Below, in pieces: positions 32,170 through 44,515 of a DNA stretch of 64,000 nucleotides. A program made the translations under genes and the position numbers. The DNA lies in the NCBI GenBank assembly GCA_025529335.1, contig JAMYHX010000035.1:106075-170074 (forward strand), read 5' to 3'. The notes below the pieces were generated by a model. That model was not told where the DNA came from, did not search any database, and was given only the letters and a program-made list of their open reading frames with translations. Origin of the DNA: Rhizopus sp. PT2906 (lineage: Eukaryota; Mucoromycota; Mucoromycetes; Mucorales; Rhizopodaceae). The first letter of the stretch is position 1; each line of letters begins with the position of its first letter.

Positions 32170-34679
32170 ATGACACTTGTGAAGCCCATGAGATAAACTG
32201 TATATAAACAAGATGCTTATTAATAGATCTAAAGGCGTCATAATGACATGTACGAGAACGGATAAATCGCAGATAGCAATGTGTATTGCGATATTTAGAG
32301 CATCTAAAGACCATTGCTTCATCTGTTATGACCTATTTGAGGGTGTACAGCGTATACCTTGATCTTCTCCTGATGTTTATGTATACACTTGTTCAAAATA
32401 AAGTTATTACTTTTTTTTTTTTTTTCACGCTTCAGAACGCGTCTATCATTTGTTATTACCATTTTGGTGGTGGCTCTCTTTTAATTTGTATAACTTGCTT
32501 CATTTCTTTATACAAGATTATTACTTTATATAGCTACTACAAAATAGTATTTATCAAGTCTTTACTAGCAAAAAGTCAAAAAAAAGGGGGATTTGGCAAA
32601 CGCGAATAGTATATGTGATCAGTACTAGGAAATAAGCCCGAGGACGTGTGATATAAACAAGGAATGCATGAAATTTATTGCTTTTTAGCCTTTTTATTAT
32701 ATAAAAAGAGAGGTGAACAACTTCACTAGAGTATATATTCAGACGATGGTTTGAATGAATGTAAAAAATATAAAAAAGATAAGCAAAGAGCCATGAAACA
32801 TTTACAAAAGTGTGAGTGTAAGCCTTATTTTCTTGAAAGGAGTAAAACCTTATTTATTAAAAACAATAACTTTCACATAACTAAGAAAAAGGTATAAAAA
32901 GAGGGAAGTTTGCTTTCATTCCTTTTCTCTCTTTCTTTTCTCTTTATACTTTTTTAGTAGTTCTTTTGATGGCTCTTCTGGTCTTACTGGCTCTCTTTGA
33001 TCAAGGTTTTTATAAAACTTACTCAGCAAGGCGATGATTGTGTGTTCAAGGATATCTATGCAATCTCGTTCTAGATGCCCAATACGTGCCCTGGACTGAC
33101 AACGGTCGTTCGTTTCATCACTCAACTGAAGGCTTTCAGGCAGCCAAAAGGAGAATTATGGACATTCGATTGGAATCTTTACAGGGAGCTAGTTATCTGA
33201 GATCACAGCTATGCCAGATTGTTAATGATGCTTCCTGCTGTCTGGCTGGCGCAACAAAGTACATGAGCTAGTTGACAATTGACAAGACACAGCTAATGCA
33301 TACCCCAATAGTACGTCTGCTACTACGGGTCTTTGCAGGCTGCTTGGTATTTGATGGTCTGATGATTTTTATGAGTGCCTGAAGAATATCGTTACAGCAG
33401 CAATCAGAACCTTTAAAATTCTTTTGGCATCGTTGCTGACCCTTTTTTTCCCCTTTCCTCTTTTAGATTTTCTTTGGTGCAAAACATTTGCTTTCGGAAA
33501 TAATTTCTAATAATGCTTTTTCTAAATCATATAAGTTACTATATTGAAGATATGCACAGCATCAAAACTGTACCAATGACAATGGATACAGCCACACCGT
33601 TATTTACGCATTGTTGATTAACTTAACACTGAAAACCTCGTAGGAATTCAAGCTACAATGAAATTAATGAATACAAAAACATTTAAACACCACAGTAAAT
33701 TATTCGATTGCTAGACAGCTGTTGTCAATAGATTGAAGGCAAAGTTAGAGTATATAAAATTCTCTTTTTGATACAAGATGTAGTGCTATGCGTGAGTAGT
33801 ACGATTCTATTAATTTTGTAGAAATATCCAAATGTTACCAGGTAAAAGAAAGACTATATGTAGATGTTATATGTAAATCCAATTCTCTTACTTTTTAAAA
33901 GCAAAATAGACAACGTATTATGAGCAAAGTATATTATTCTCGCAGTTGTTGTCATCGCCCTTGATCTCAAAATGGTATTATTTTTTTTTTTCTTTTCTTT
34001 TGTCCTGATCTCGTCAGAACGTTTAATTAAATAAATAATATCCGTTATATAAACGAAAGGATGTTATGTACGCACCGGGAGAAATTTCATAGAATCCATT
34101 TCTCTTACACATTGTACATATTCCTTCTGACATTGGTCATTTTGTCCTAGTATTTATTATTTCAAATACCCACTGGTAAGTCTCAATGTCTTTTTTTTTA
34201 GTTTCTTAGTAGGTAAAGAGGCTTAATTTGCCGGGATCGGGAGCTCAATTGAACTGGATTTGACATCTGAAGAAGTTGTGGTTCTTTTTTGAAGACATTA
34301 TTGTCGTCTTTAAGCAAAAAGAAAAGCTTTTTATATATAAACTCGGTAGTTGTGTAAGTAACTGTCAATTGTAAACTATGTGACCATCAACGTCAAGATA
34401 TGTAAATGAAAGCTCTTTATTGTGCTTGGTAACTATGCAATAGAAAGGAACTGTATTAAAAGAAAAGAGAGAATGTATTCATACAGCAAGCAATAGATTT
34501 GTGTTTAAGCATATCAATGAACCCTGAAATCAACTACCAAGCCATATCGACACATATACATAGAAAAAGAAAGGGAGGGGATTATTGACAGTTTACAAAT
34601 AAAAAGTCACATTGTAAACAAGATGATACAAAACAGAAACTTTTGAAATCTTTTTTCTGCCTATTTTGATAGATCTGCT
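32170..34679. other. Gene-poor stretch upstream of exportin-4
   Basis: No gene is supported over about 2.5 kb. Short frames exist (for example minus 32916-33125, rich in Lys/Glu, and plus 33038-33271) but have no motif or intron support. The last few hundred bases should hold the exportin-4 promoter. T-rich and A-rich tracts are scattered. Confidence 0.4.
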
Positions 34680-37600
34680 ATGAGCAACAATCAAGAATCA
34701 GAAAACTATGCCATAGTTGCAAAACAGTTTGAAGAAGCATGCAGCGATTTCCAAATCCCAGCTACAAGAGCAGCTGCAGAGCAGATTCTAAATCAATTTC
34801 GTCAAATACCTAATGTTCTACCCATCTGTCAATATATTCTCGGTAAGATATACCTTATTCGCTTCAAATAGAAGGGACAAGTTAATAAAAAATTGCTTTA
34901 GAGCATACGCAATCACCCATGGTTCAGTTTCAAGTCACCTTAGCCATTGGCGACGTTGCCGTTAGGGAATACTCACTTTACGATTTACCTTACTTGAGTC
35001 GGTTGAAGCACTATTTATTAGACTATTGCCTACAAAGACCAAAGTATGTCACTTTTCTAGAATAGTCAAGTGATGCTGACCGTATTTTTTTTTCTTTTTA
35101 GTTTGATGAAATATGTTCGTGAACAACTTGTCTTGGCTGCAGCATTGATTACAAAGCGTAGCTTATTTGATAGTAGATTTGATGATAGCGACACAATCCT
35201 CCTTCATATAACGGAACTTATCGGCATGGAAGCTGAAAATGCAGTAAGAAAGAGAGAGAGAGAAAGAGAATATAAAAAAGGGGGGAACTAAATGTATATG
35301 TAGCGAATACTCGGACTAGCTTTTGCCAATGCCCTTATGGACCAATTCTCCAACACGAAAGCAACAACCATTGGCCTTACCTGGGAGCATCATCACAAAT
35401 GCAAATTGTTTTTTGAGACAAGCGTACTCTTACCGTTACTTCAACAGGTTCTTGGAAAGCTTCATGCTTTCATTAGCCAATGTCCAAAGTCAATCGATAT
35501 GGATCCACCCGCTGAACTAGTAGAGATGATCGTATTGATTGAAAAAATTCTGCATTGGGAATTTGTATTGGATTCTAAGCCTGTATTAGCAGGAACATTT
35601 TCTAAAGAAAACGATTTGGATGACTTTGATAAAGAAGATGGTCCATCTTCCGTCAAACAGAGCTATGTGATTTATCCAAAGCGATGGCAACCTGTGATCG
35701 GAAACAGCGAGGTCCTTTGGCTGTTCTTTATGGTAAATGTCCAGCTAGCTTGCGCGTGCACACATACACACACTATACAACCATTAAGGCCTGGAACTGA
35801 TCATATTGTTGCATAGACCTATTCTACTGTAAAGGACGATGATGTGTTAGGTCATCGATGCAGACAATGCTTGATTCAGCTTTCCGGGTTCAAACCAGAT
35901 TTTTTTGATAATGACACACACATGATTAGAACTTATGCCGAAACGATGATTCATGGTGTTCGCAAGATGTTGAGTGAGTAAGTGATTAGAGAAGAAGAAC
36001 AAGAAAAAAAGGGGGGAGATGATTGAACTGTTTTTGTTTAGCATCACTGTGTTCGGTACCACACCTGATGCTTTAAGCGAACAAGGACCACAAATGCTTG
36101 GTACTATTCAAATCATTAGACGTCTGATCGAGAATACGTCCATGACTATTCTTTGTTCTATTCCTGGCTTCTTTCAATTCTTAAATGAAGTGGGTCATAT
36201 CACTGTCAGTTGCCTTGGGGCTACTATTGTAGAAGTCGATGAAGGTTGGATAAGTGAAGCCTGTGATGAATGTCTTCAAACTTGGGTCAAAATATCTGAT
36301 AGCAGTATCTGGGATGGCATGGCACCAGACCAAAAGCAGCATCTTGTTCAATACTTGACCCATGTCTCTTATCAAATAGTAGACACATATATCAACACAC
36401 GACTAGAGCATGCCAAAGCTGTTCTGGAAGATGAAGAAGAGGAAGATGAGATTGATGCTGGGTTTAAGGATTGGGACACATTTGGAGATCAGTTGACCTG
36501 TATTGGAACACTTGCTCGTATAAATCCTCAGCCATGCATTGCACGTCTCCACCAACTGTTTTATGAACGATATGATAAGTTTCGAGCATTCTTTACGAGT
36601 CACGCCGATAATGTTCAGGAGCTTCTTCTTATTCACGAACAAATACATTGGATTATTTTGATTGCAGCACATATTCTTGCGGACGCTGGAAAAGGCGAGC
36701 AACCGATGATACCAGAGAGTATCATGCAGCTCTCAGGAACGCAAAGTGTTGACCAAGATATGACTGTTCGCTTATCTGAAGCCTTTATTGAACTGTTTAG
36801 ATTTACATCTAACTTTGATTCCAATACTGTTGAAGCGTCCAATTGCAGTCCTCGTGTAGCAGAAACATTAGTCTGGTACTTAGAGAGATGGTGCAAGTCT
36901 TATTTGTTGATAGATGAAAACGATTATAGCTACATTAGGTATAAGAGATGGATTTGCTTCTCATTCCTTTTTGCCAATACTTCTTTTTAACACATAGTCC
37001 AAATATTGCCAAGGCCTTTGGTAGACCTGGTCCTTCTGATGGAAAAGGGCTGCAGGTGATAGACTTTTTTATCGAAGGCATGAGAACCAGCTTTGTTTTA
37101 TGGAACGCAGATCCTGATGTACTCAAACAGCTTATCCAATGGCTAAATACTTGTGGAGCATCTACAAACATAAAACGAGGGCTTTTGCAGTCTGGTAAAT
37201 TACCAAAGATGATTTAAAGTAAAGCATGGGTAATAACTGTTATGAAGCCCGTTTCCCTAGTTTAGTAGAGTTTCTTGCAAAGAATTTACAAAAATTGCCA
37301 GAAGTTATTCACAGGTAAGCAAAGATCACTTATGACAGGGCTCAAATTTATTTACTTGTTGAATATTAGTTCACTCATTCAAACCCTTGCCACTATATCA
37401 AGTGGAGCTACTGATGAGACAATGAAGAGTAATTATTTTGGCATGATGTTTAGTATGATTGAGGTAAGTCTCATACGAAGTAGAGTGAATGATGTAGCTT
37501 ATATTTGAATTTAAAGGAACGTCTAAGTGCTGTCCTTCATGACCCCAGATTCCATAGCAACTACCAAAACGGTGAAGTGATCAACAATGTGATTAATGCA

Positions 37601-38774
37601 TTAGAGGTGAGTACATGAAATGAAACCTTATGATAAGGGGTATTGACATACGCTAGATGTTTGATGGTTTAGCACTTGCTTGTCAATACAACAATACAGA
37701 GATTATATTCAACTTTTGTGCGCGATTCTTTGATAGCTTCATTCAGCTAATGAACATTTACAAGAGTGTTCCAGAGGTGCAGTTGGTCATTCTTCATTTG
37801 TTTTCACATCTTGCTGGTCGATTAGATTTTGGATATCTTACGCCTGAAAACAAGCAAACATTATTTGCAGCCATAAATCAGATTATTCAATCCTTTGGAG
37901 CTGCTAATCAAGGCAAGAAGAGAATGCATACACAAGAAGAAGAAGAAGATCAGCCGTATGAAGATATATCAACTGCATTGGCTATGCTCTCCAATGTGAT
38001 GGCGTCTGGTATTGAAGACTTTAGTAGGAAAGAACAAGGGTTAGATAATGATAGAGGAGTGGCAGATGTTGTCTTGTTTGGTATAAACATTGTGATCCCC
38101 ATGATTGATTTAGAAATGCTCAAGGTAAGGAAAAAAAAACGCTTCATATTTTTGTGTAAAGAGACTGATCCTTTGTTTTAGATTCCTTCCTTATGTCGTC
38201 AATATGTACAATTGATTTCACATTTAATAGAGATATTCCCAGATAAACTGTCTGGTTTACCACCTGCATTATTCAACAACCTGATGGGTAGCTTACAATT
38301 TGGCATTCAGCATGATATACCAGAAATCAACATCCTAACCCTTCGAGCTGTCACACCCTTGACTGTATGGGCCATGCATCAGCAAATGAATGGAACCAAC
38401 ATTGAATTCCTGAAACCCTCGCTGCAAAAGTTCTTAGAAACATTAATGCATAATTTATTGTTTGAACATTTGGATACAAGCGTCCTTGAATCATCTGCAG
38501 ATGCATTGCTAGTGTTGATGTGTGTCCAAAGAGTAAGAAATACAAAAGATGGTGTGAGTGTATTACTTATTTTGAATAGGAGGTGTACATGATGCTTGCT
38601 CATCAAGTTATCTCACAACAAGCAGCGGAATATCAACCACGTCTATTAGAGGCATTTGGGACATTAGATATGGCCATACCTAAGCAACAACTACCAACCA
38701 AGAGCTCAACTGAATTTTTAGAAGCATTACTTTCCTTCCTGATGGATGTTCGTGCTGTATTGAGAGTGAAATAG
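34680..38774 (+). CDS. Exportin-4 (importin-beta family nuclear transport receptor)
   Basis: In animals exportin-4 exports eIF5A and Smad3 and imports some Sox proteins, under Ran control. The gene spans about 4.1 kb with many short introns. The N-terminal HEAT region reads TRAAAEQILNQFRQIPNVLP and ICQYILEHTQSPMVQFQVTL, then IGDVAVREYSL and LLDYCLQRPN. LMKYVREQLVLAAALITKRS matches the RPNLQKYVREQILLAVAVIVKR region of human XPO4 as I remember it. Further family segments are NTKATTIGLTWEHHHKCKLF, EEEDEIDAGFKDWDTFGDQL (acidic insert before the SDQLASVG-like motif), RWCKSYLLIDENDY, and near the end GVADVVLFGINIVIPMIDLE and MLKIPSLCRQYVQLISHLIE. It ends VLRVK, TAG at 38772-38774. The HEAT repeats run the whole length. 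Confidence 0.88.
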
Positions 38775-39065
38775 AGAATTATGATGTATATTTTATTTGG
38801 CTAAGTATTAATTTCTTTATTTGTTGTGTGTGCGAGACCTATTCCGTTTACCTAAAATAAATCTTGTTGTTAATACAAAAAAGGCTAGACAAGTAGTGCA
38901 AATTGGGGGGAGGGCTTTTCGTTTGTTTACTTGCTGCAGAACATGTCCGTCTTTATAAATAAAACTACAGTCACTATGGCAAAATGTGTCATAATATGCG
39001 CCTATCGTATGGAAACAGTGCGTGCATATCACGTTTGATGATTGACAGGTAAAAAAAATTAAGTT
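38775..39065. other. Spacer between exportin-4 and inverted-repeat arm B
   Basis: No gene is supported. A Cys-containing minus frame (38817-39032) has no ATG. Confidence 0.4.
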
Positions 39066-39906
39066 TATGGGAAAAACATATTCAGGCTCCGAGTCAACCT
39101 TTTGGCATAAAAAGGGCTCATCTTTGGCTGTCTACCCACCTTTTTCTACTGTAGAACAAGAAATGGGATCTAACGTAAATAAATGATAAGGCCTATAAGT
39201 ATTATGCTCTAAATTATGATTTAGGTTTACTTTGACATTACTATTGACGACCAGCCTGCTGGAGTAAGTATAAAGGCAAAAGTAGCCTCGGGAGCTTATC
39301 GCTAAATAATGTCTATAGCGTATTGTCTTCAAGCTCTTTGATGACGTTGTCCCCAAGACAGCAAGAAACTTCCGTGAACTCTGTACTGGTCAACATGGTT
39401 TTGGATACAAAGGAAGTTCATTCCATCGTATTATTCCTAATTTTATGCTTCAAGGTGGTGACTTCACCAGAGGAAATGGCACTGGTGGAAAATCCATCTA
39501 TGGTAAAGCTTCAGAACTTACTGTCAAAGACCGAGTTCTAACCTTTTATTTTAACGCGTATAGGTGATAAATTTGAAGATGAAAACTTCAAATTGAAGCA
39601 TAGCAAACCTGGAATATTGTCTATGGCTAATGCCGGCAAGAACACAAACGGTTCTCAATTCTTTATTACGACTGTTGTTACTTCGTGGTTGGACGGAGCA
39701 CATGTCGTGTTTGGTGAAGTTGTTGAAGGGTAAGTCTGAGATGATACATAAAATACCAGCAATGCTGACTCTTTATAGAATGGATGTCGTAAAGAATATT
39801 GAAAGGTATGGCTCATCAAGTGGTACACCTAAGAAAAAAATTACCATTGCGGATTGTGGTGAATTGTAAATACCGCTTACGCTACAATGACGAATAAAGA
39901 TCTATT
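39066..39906. repeat. Inverted-repeat arm B (cyclophilin gene copy)
   Basis: Reverse-complement partner of 29462-30310, separated from it by about 8.8 kb that holds exportin-4 and decayed elements. Promoter, leader, introns and exons are all conserved, so the copy was made from DNA and not from mRNA. Confidence 0.85.
39163..39869 (+). CDS. Cyclophilin A, peptidyl-prolyl cis-trans isomerase (copy 2)
   Basis: Same exon layout as copy 1 at 29503-30209. It starts MGSN, a 49-nt intron, VYFDITIDDQPAG, then RIVFKLFDDVVPKTARNF, and ends DVVKNIERYGSSSGTPKKK, ITIADCGEL. The predicted length is 163 residues. Catalytic residues are kept (FHRIIP, MLQGGDF, SWLDGAHVVFG). Differences from copy 1 are conservative: PNFMLQ for PKFMIQ, FTRGNG for FTKGNG, and a changed segment near the C-terminus (SSSGTPKKKIT for SASGKPVRKVI). 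Both copies look functional. Confidence 0.93.
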
Positions 39907-40879
39907 TCTTTGTGATTGAAAAATCTATAACGCGTTTATGCAATCGTATGTATAATTTTCGACAAAGATATAACTGTACATCGAGCCATGAGCGTAGTTC
40001 ATTCAAATACCTACAAGAGAAACCCTTATTTTATCGCGACTAGTCCGTCATCCTATTCCCGTGTACGCTCAAGTAAGACAAGGGCTTATCTGTGTTCAAG
40101 TATGAAAAAGCATAGCGGTTTTAATGCCAGATCCTCAAAGTGCTCGCTCGTAATACATATACAAAAAGCCACGATGCTCGTATTTGTCGTCATATACATA
40201 ACGATATAAATACATACATATTGATCATTGACTTTAGCTGTTCTGATATGGTTAAGAGGCTCTGGTGCACGAGTAAATATACAGCCCATTCCAACTTTTT
40301 GTGAAGATATAACTATATAAAATAAGGAGGAAGGGGTAGTTTAGTATGATTTTCTTCTAGCTCAAAGAATGAATTTTACGCTGAATACGTGGCTCATCTT
40401 GATGCTTTTGGGGTCGGATATAGGCTTCTGTCTTCTCGTGGCTGATTCTGTTTATCTTTTTTTATGATGTAGAAACTATTGATTTTTATTTACGAGACAT
40501 GGAGGATTTTTCGTACTTCTTTATAGCCATATCCACACCCTTCTTATTTTCCTATTTAATACCAGTGTTGTATTTTGTAATAAATGCAAATTATATCACT
40601 AAAAGCTTCATTCTTTCACTCTCTCCAAAAACAGTTTGTTGTAGTTGATCGTGGGATTTAATTGATTTCAAATGATGTTTGATCAACTGGTACAATCATC
40701 ACATTATGGATTCTACAAGCTATGGTAGTTACCATCAAGTTTTTTTCAAATTTCCAAACCAATAGTAGGACTATTTTACAAGATCTGATGATAACTAGAA
40801 TACTTATCCAAGCAAATACTATATATCAGTTGAACTCTAATTAATAGATCAATCATCATAACAGAACAAAATTCGTTCT
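39907..40879. other. Intergenic accessory DNA
   Basis: AT-rich, no supported gene. It lies between the cyclophilin copy and the Fanzor-like relic and could include the 5' end of that element; I could not identify a terminus. Confidence 0.4.
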
Positions 40880-42901
40880 GTCAAAGACCAAAGAGTCTCA
40901 GCTGCGACATCAGGCGAAGGTAAATATATAATTCCTGCAAACACAATCAACGAGTACTGTGTATGCTGTTTTATTTAATGCATTTTTTAAATAAAGTGAA
41001 GGCCCTGCATCTACAAGTGTTTGCAAAGACTGTGGGGAAGTTTGTCATTTTTCCAAGAATTATTTTAAATATAAACTTTACAAGCAAGCTAGTGCTGATG
41101 ATAATAAATCCTCATATTGCATGATCTTTTAAGTCTTGCTTACTAACATTATCTGACCCCAAAGTTGGAACATCAGGTAAAAAAAGAAAACAAAGCGAAA
41201 ATATCAAATAAAATAAAAAAGCTGCAAAAAAAAAAGAAAAACCGCTACTATTAATAATGAAGCCTATGCAAAAGGTGCCATGAAAACGGATACAAATCAG
41301 CAAGATCTCCCAGCTGCAAGCATCATACCTCTAGCAAATAAGAAGCATTTAACAAGAACCTTGGTCAGAATTACCAGCCGTTTACCAGAAAACTTCGTAT
41401 GAATAAATGCGTAGCAAATCAATACGTAAACACTTGAAGTCCATCGTCGTCTTTGCTTGCAGAGATGTAAGAAATACAGTTTTACGTGCACAAATATTTA
41501 TAAATTATTACATTATGTTTCGCTCGCAGCAAGAGCTTAATAATGATATTCCACGTTATATTTTCGACCACAATTTTGGTGTTTTGTCTGTGAGCTGGTT
41601 AATGCAAAGAGAGTTACAACCAGCATAAATATGCCGCCAAACATGATGGCAGTCTGTAACGTGTTCCAATCTCAATATAATTCTATCGTATACCATCAAC
41701 AAATTGCAGGAGGAACTTCGCAATGCTTGACAGAGGCATGTACAGAGTTGGCTACTAGTTATCATAATAACATGGTGGAGCATTTTGAATCACGCCTTTT
41801 ATCTTTTTTTGTATTATCGTCTTCAAAACATTTTCATGGCAAGTGATGGATATAAGAAGTGTATTTTTTTTCCTAAAAAGTAGTATTTACTTGCTAGGCA
41901 AGGAATCCTAAAAGTCTTAGAATAATTGTTAAAGATTACTGCTATCAATATGTATGCCAAGGCGAGCCAATATGGTTAAACAATGTAGTTTTATCGGCAA
42001 ATTTAACAGAAGATATGTCAAGAGACCGTGTGAACTAAGAACGTGAACCAGTTAGAGTATTGATTAATCCAAGAACATCACTTATTACTTTATCTTCTTC
42101 CTCCCGGAAGGGCATAAAATGCCTTGAATATATTTTGAACAAATACAAAGATGAATACTCTCAACACCACCTTTTCGATGTTCGACGTCTTCCCCTTCCA
42201 AGTTGTTTATTATTTTACCAAAGCCGTCAGTACATTGGCGATCTATGACCATTAGTGCAAACGCACTCTCTGTTTTTGTGAGAAACGATTACCAAGGGGG
42301 TTATGTTAATCAACTTTGAATCATTTCAAAGAGTATTCAACTTTAGCATATTGAAGAACGTGTATACAATAGACTCTCAATTACGGAATACAGCAACAAA
42401 AAAGAAGCGATTGCAAAAAAAATGAAAAGGAGAAAGGAAAGAATAGGCAACAGCAGTACAGAAAGTAAATTCATAACTACAGCTTTATGTGTTAGAATAA
42501 ACCTGTCCATTTATATATTTTACTAGGAGAGATAAATAGAAGGCTTTGAAATTTAAAAAAGACAGGTCCAAAGTTCCAATTGTTGTCTTTGGGAATGGTA
42601 TGTTCAGAAAGGACATAGTGAAAATGAAAGGCTGACGTTGCGGTGCTGCTTGAAAAAGGGAGAAGATGCTGGTGACCTTCTTGTTGTGCCAATTGATGAG
42701 TTCAAAACCTCAAGAAATTATTGTTGGTGTGAGACTGATGCTTTTGATAGTGTGAATGACGTCAAAAGCAATAGTGTATTTATCTGTAAAGCGTGTAATA
42801 CATTATGGCAACGCTATGTCAACGCTGCAAAGAATATGGTGAAAATTTCTTTTGCAATCTGGAAAGGCTTGTGTAGTCCAGAAGCTTATTCCAGAGGTTA
42901 G
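40880..42901 (+). pseudogene. Decayed Fanzor-like (eukaryotic TnpB/OrfB homolog) gene
   Basis: Fanzors are eukaryotic RNA-guided nucleases related to transposon TnpB. Here fragments of one large protein lie in order on the plus strand in shifting frames. They are KDQRVSAATSGEG (40883-40920), an intact-looking intron ending GTGAAG at about 41002, then PASTSVCKDCGEVCHFSKN (a CxxC knuckle). Next are KHLKSIVVFACRDVRNTVLR and AQIFINYYIMF (41410-41530), MPPNMMAVCNVFQSQYNSIV (41631 on), and LFDVRRLPLPS with, one frame over, WRSMTISANALSVFV (42160-42280). The C-terminus (42690-42901) is the OrfB zinc ribbon with the last RuvC segment: FICKACNTLWQRYVNAAKNM. In the family this reads W-x-RD-x-NAA-x-N, so the catalytic Asp is Tyr here. 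The first zinc Cys is also Tyr (TSRNYCWC for TSRxCxxC). The middle RuvC region is missing. Clearly non-functional. Assignment rests on recall of Mucorales proteins. Confidence 0.6.
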
Positions 42902-43423
42902 ACTCATATTTAATTCACAAATCGTCGTATTAATCACGGCTTTCCTTGCAAATGGAATTTTGGATTATTACAGGTAAAAGAAAACATCTGAACAATTATC
43001 TATTAGTCTCACTTCTCTAAATTTCCTTTTACGGCTTATCCAAAAAAGGTAAGCAAGTTTTCTAAAGTTACATTTTGATTCGTCTAAAAAAATAACATAG
43101 AAACACTGTAATAACAACTAAAATAAGATTTTGAAATTCAAAGTACGAAACGAGGGTTTCAATGAGTTAATAAAAATGTACGTAGGTACTGAAAAAGTTT
43201 CAGTAGTGAATACTCTTCATTGTGTGTTCAGTTTGCAGCAAAACACCGCCACATAAAATATTTATTCCTAAGCGGTGTGTAACCATCAACAATTCATGCA
43301 AAAAAGTCACGACAATGGCTTGGTTGGACGTCTTTTTTGAGACGCGTCGTTTATTAAACCCTTTACCAAAGCTTTTTCATTTTTCTTTTTTTTTTTTTTC
43401 CATTTTATTTCTATTGAATCAAA
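42902..43423. other. Intergenic region upstream of the SET/NAP1 gene
   Basis: Holds the 3' remnant edge of the Fanzor-like element and then the promoter of the SET/NAP1 gene, with a T-rich tract at about 43382-43400 before the ATG. No gene seen. Confidence 0.45.
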
Positions 43424-44421
43424 ATGTCCGGTACCGACAATCTCGAAGATGAACTCAGAGTTATCCAAGAAGAAACTGAGAAGGCTAGAGAGCAACTCGC
43501 AATTCAAGAGCGTAAATTGATGGTGCCTATCTGGGAGAAACGTAGAGAAATTGTAAAGAAGATCCCCAACTTTTATGCTACTGCTGTAAGTAAAATAATA
43601 AGTATACCAAATCTCGAGAAAAAAGTACTTAGAACTTTGTAGTTTGGAAACACTATCTTTGGTATGTCTCCTACTGAAGATGATATTGAGGTAAGGGCAT
43701 ATCTACACATCATTTTACTTGCTTTTTTTTTCTAATGGTTAAAAATACAATAGGCATTAGAAAATTTGACTGATTTCCATGTCGAGTTTGATGACGAGAG
43801 ACCCTATTATCGTAAATACATTGCTGTAAGTAAAAAAAAAAAAAAAAAGCGTGCATTTTGAGATATGGTTTCTCATCAAGGGTATATTAGAAATACAAAA
43901 AGAACGGCGTCTTCAAGAACGAAGTCTTGACCAAGGTATAACTAAAATAGTATGGTTTAAATTTCTCTAATTCTTTTTTTTTGTATACAGGAAGTTATTC
44001 TTGACCCCGAATCAAATGGAACTGTCATTTCCAAGTCTACTATTGAGTACCATGAAGGCAAGGCAAAGGTAAGAATGAAATAAGTGTGTCTGTATTTGAA
44101 TTAAATTAAATATTTATTCCGACAGTCTAACAAGCGCAAGGCTGACGATGATGATCAACCAACGCCTCTCTTTGAATGGTTCGCTTCCGATGATGTTCAA
44201 ACCGGTGCCTATATCTCGTAAGTTTATACATCTATCCTGACGCGTACATGTATACTAAGCATACTTGTACATATAGAGAGGAAGTATTTCCTAATCTTCT
44301 TGAATTCTATACTGGTCATGAAGAGACCGATGATGAAAACGAAGAAATCGAATTAAACTCTGAAGACGAAGAAGAAGAAGAAGAAGAAGAGAAACCCAAG
44401 TCCAAGAGGGCCAGAAAATAA
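43424..44421 (+). CDS. SET/NAP1-family histone chaperone
   Basis: SET/Vps75-type NAP proteins bind histones H3-H4 or H2A-H2B in the nucleus. The ATG at 43424 starts MSGTDNLEDELRVIQEETEK, the long dimerisation helix (ERKLMVPIWEKRREIVKKIP). After introns come FGNTIFGMSPTEDDIE, ALENLTDFHVEFDDERPYYR, KYKKNGVFKNEVLTK, EVILDPESNGTVISKSTIEY, SNKRKADDDDQPTPLFEWFA, and VFPNLLEFYTGHEETDDENE. The F-x-NP-Y-F/N-x-x-L-like strand region is kept (KKNGVFKNEVL). A long acidic tail of Glu and Asp ends in a short basic NLS-like KSKRARK, TAA at 44419-44421. Introns are short; one contains a run of A. It converges on eL18, with 94 bases between the stop codons. Confidence 0.88.
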
Positions 44422-44515
44422 ATTTGTTTGGTGTATAAATAAATAATATTTTCTACAAATGCAATAAAAAATGCTTCCAAGTTTTACACAATGCTGTTTT
44501 ATTACAAAATGATAT

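Noticed and set aside
32916..33125. Lys/Glu-rich minus frame as a possible small protein
   Set aside because: It is low in complexity with no homology that I recognise and no intron or promoter support.
38817..39032. Cys-rich minus frame (CTHC, CHSDC, CTTC) that could be a small zinc protein
   Set aside because: It has no ATG, no convincing splice support and lies between exportin-4 and the cyclophilin promoter.
43222..43452. Plus frame with several Cys and a hydrophobic end just before the SET/NAP1 gene
   Set aside because: The start is not convincing and the hydrophobic end is the T-rich leader of the next gene.
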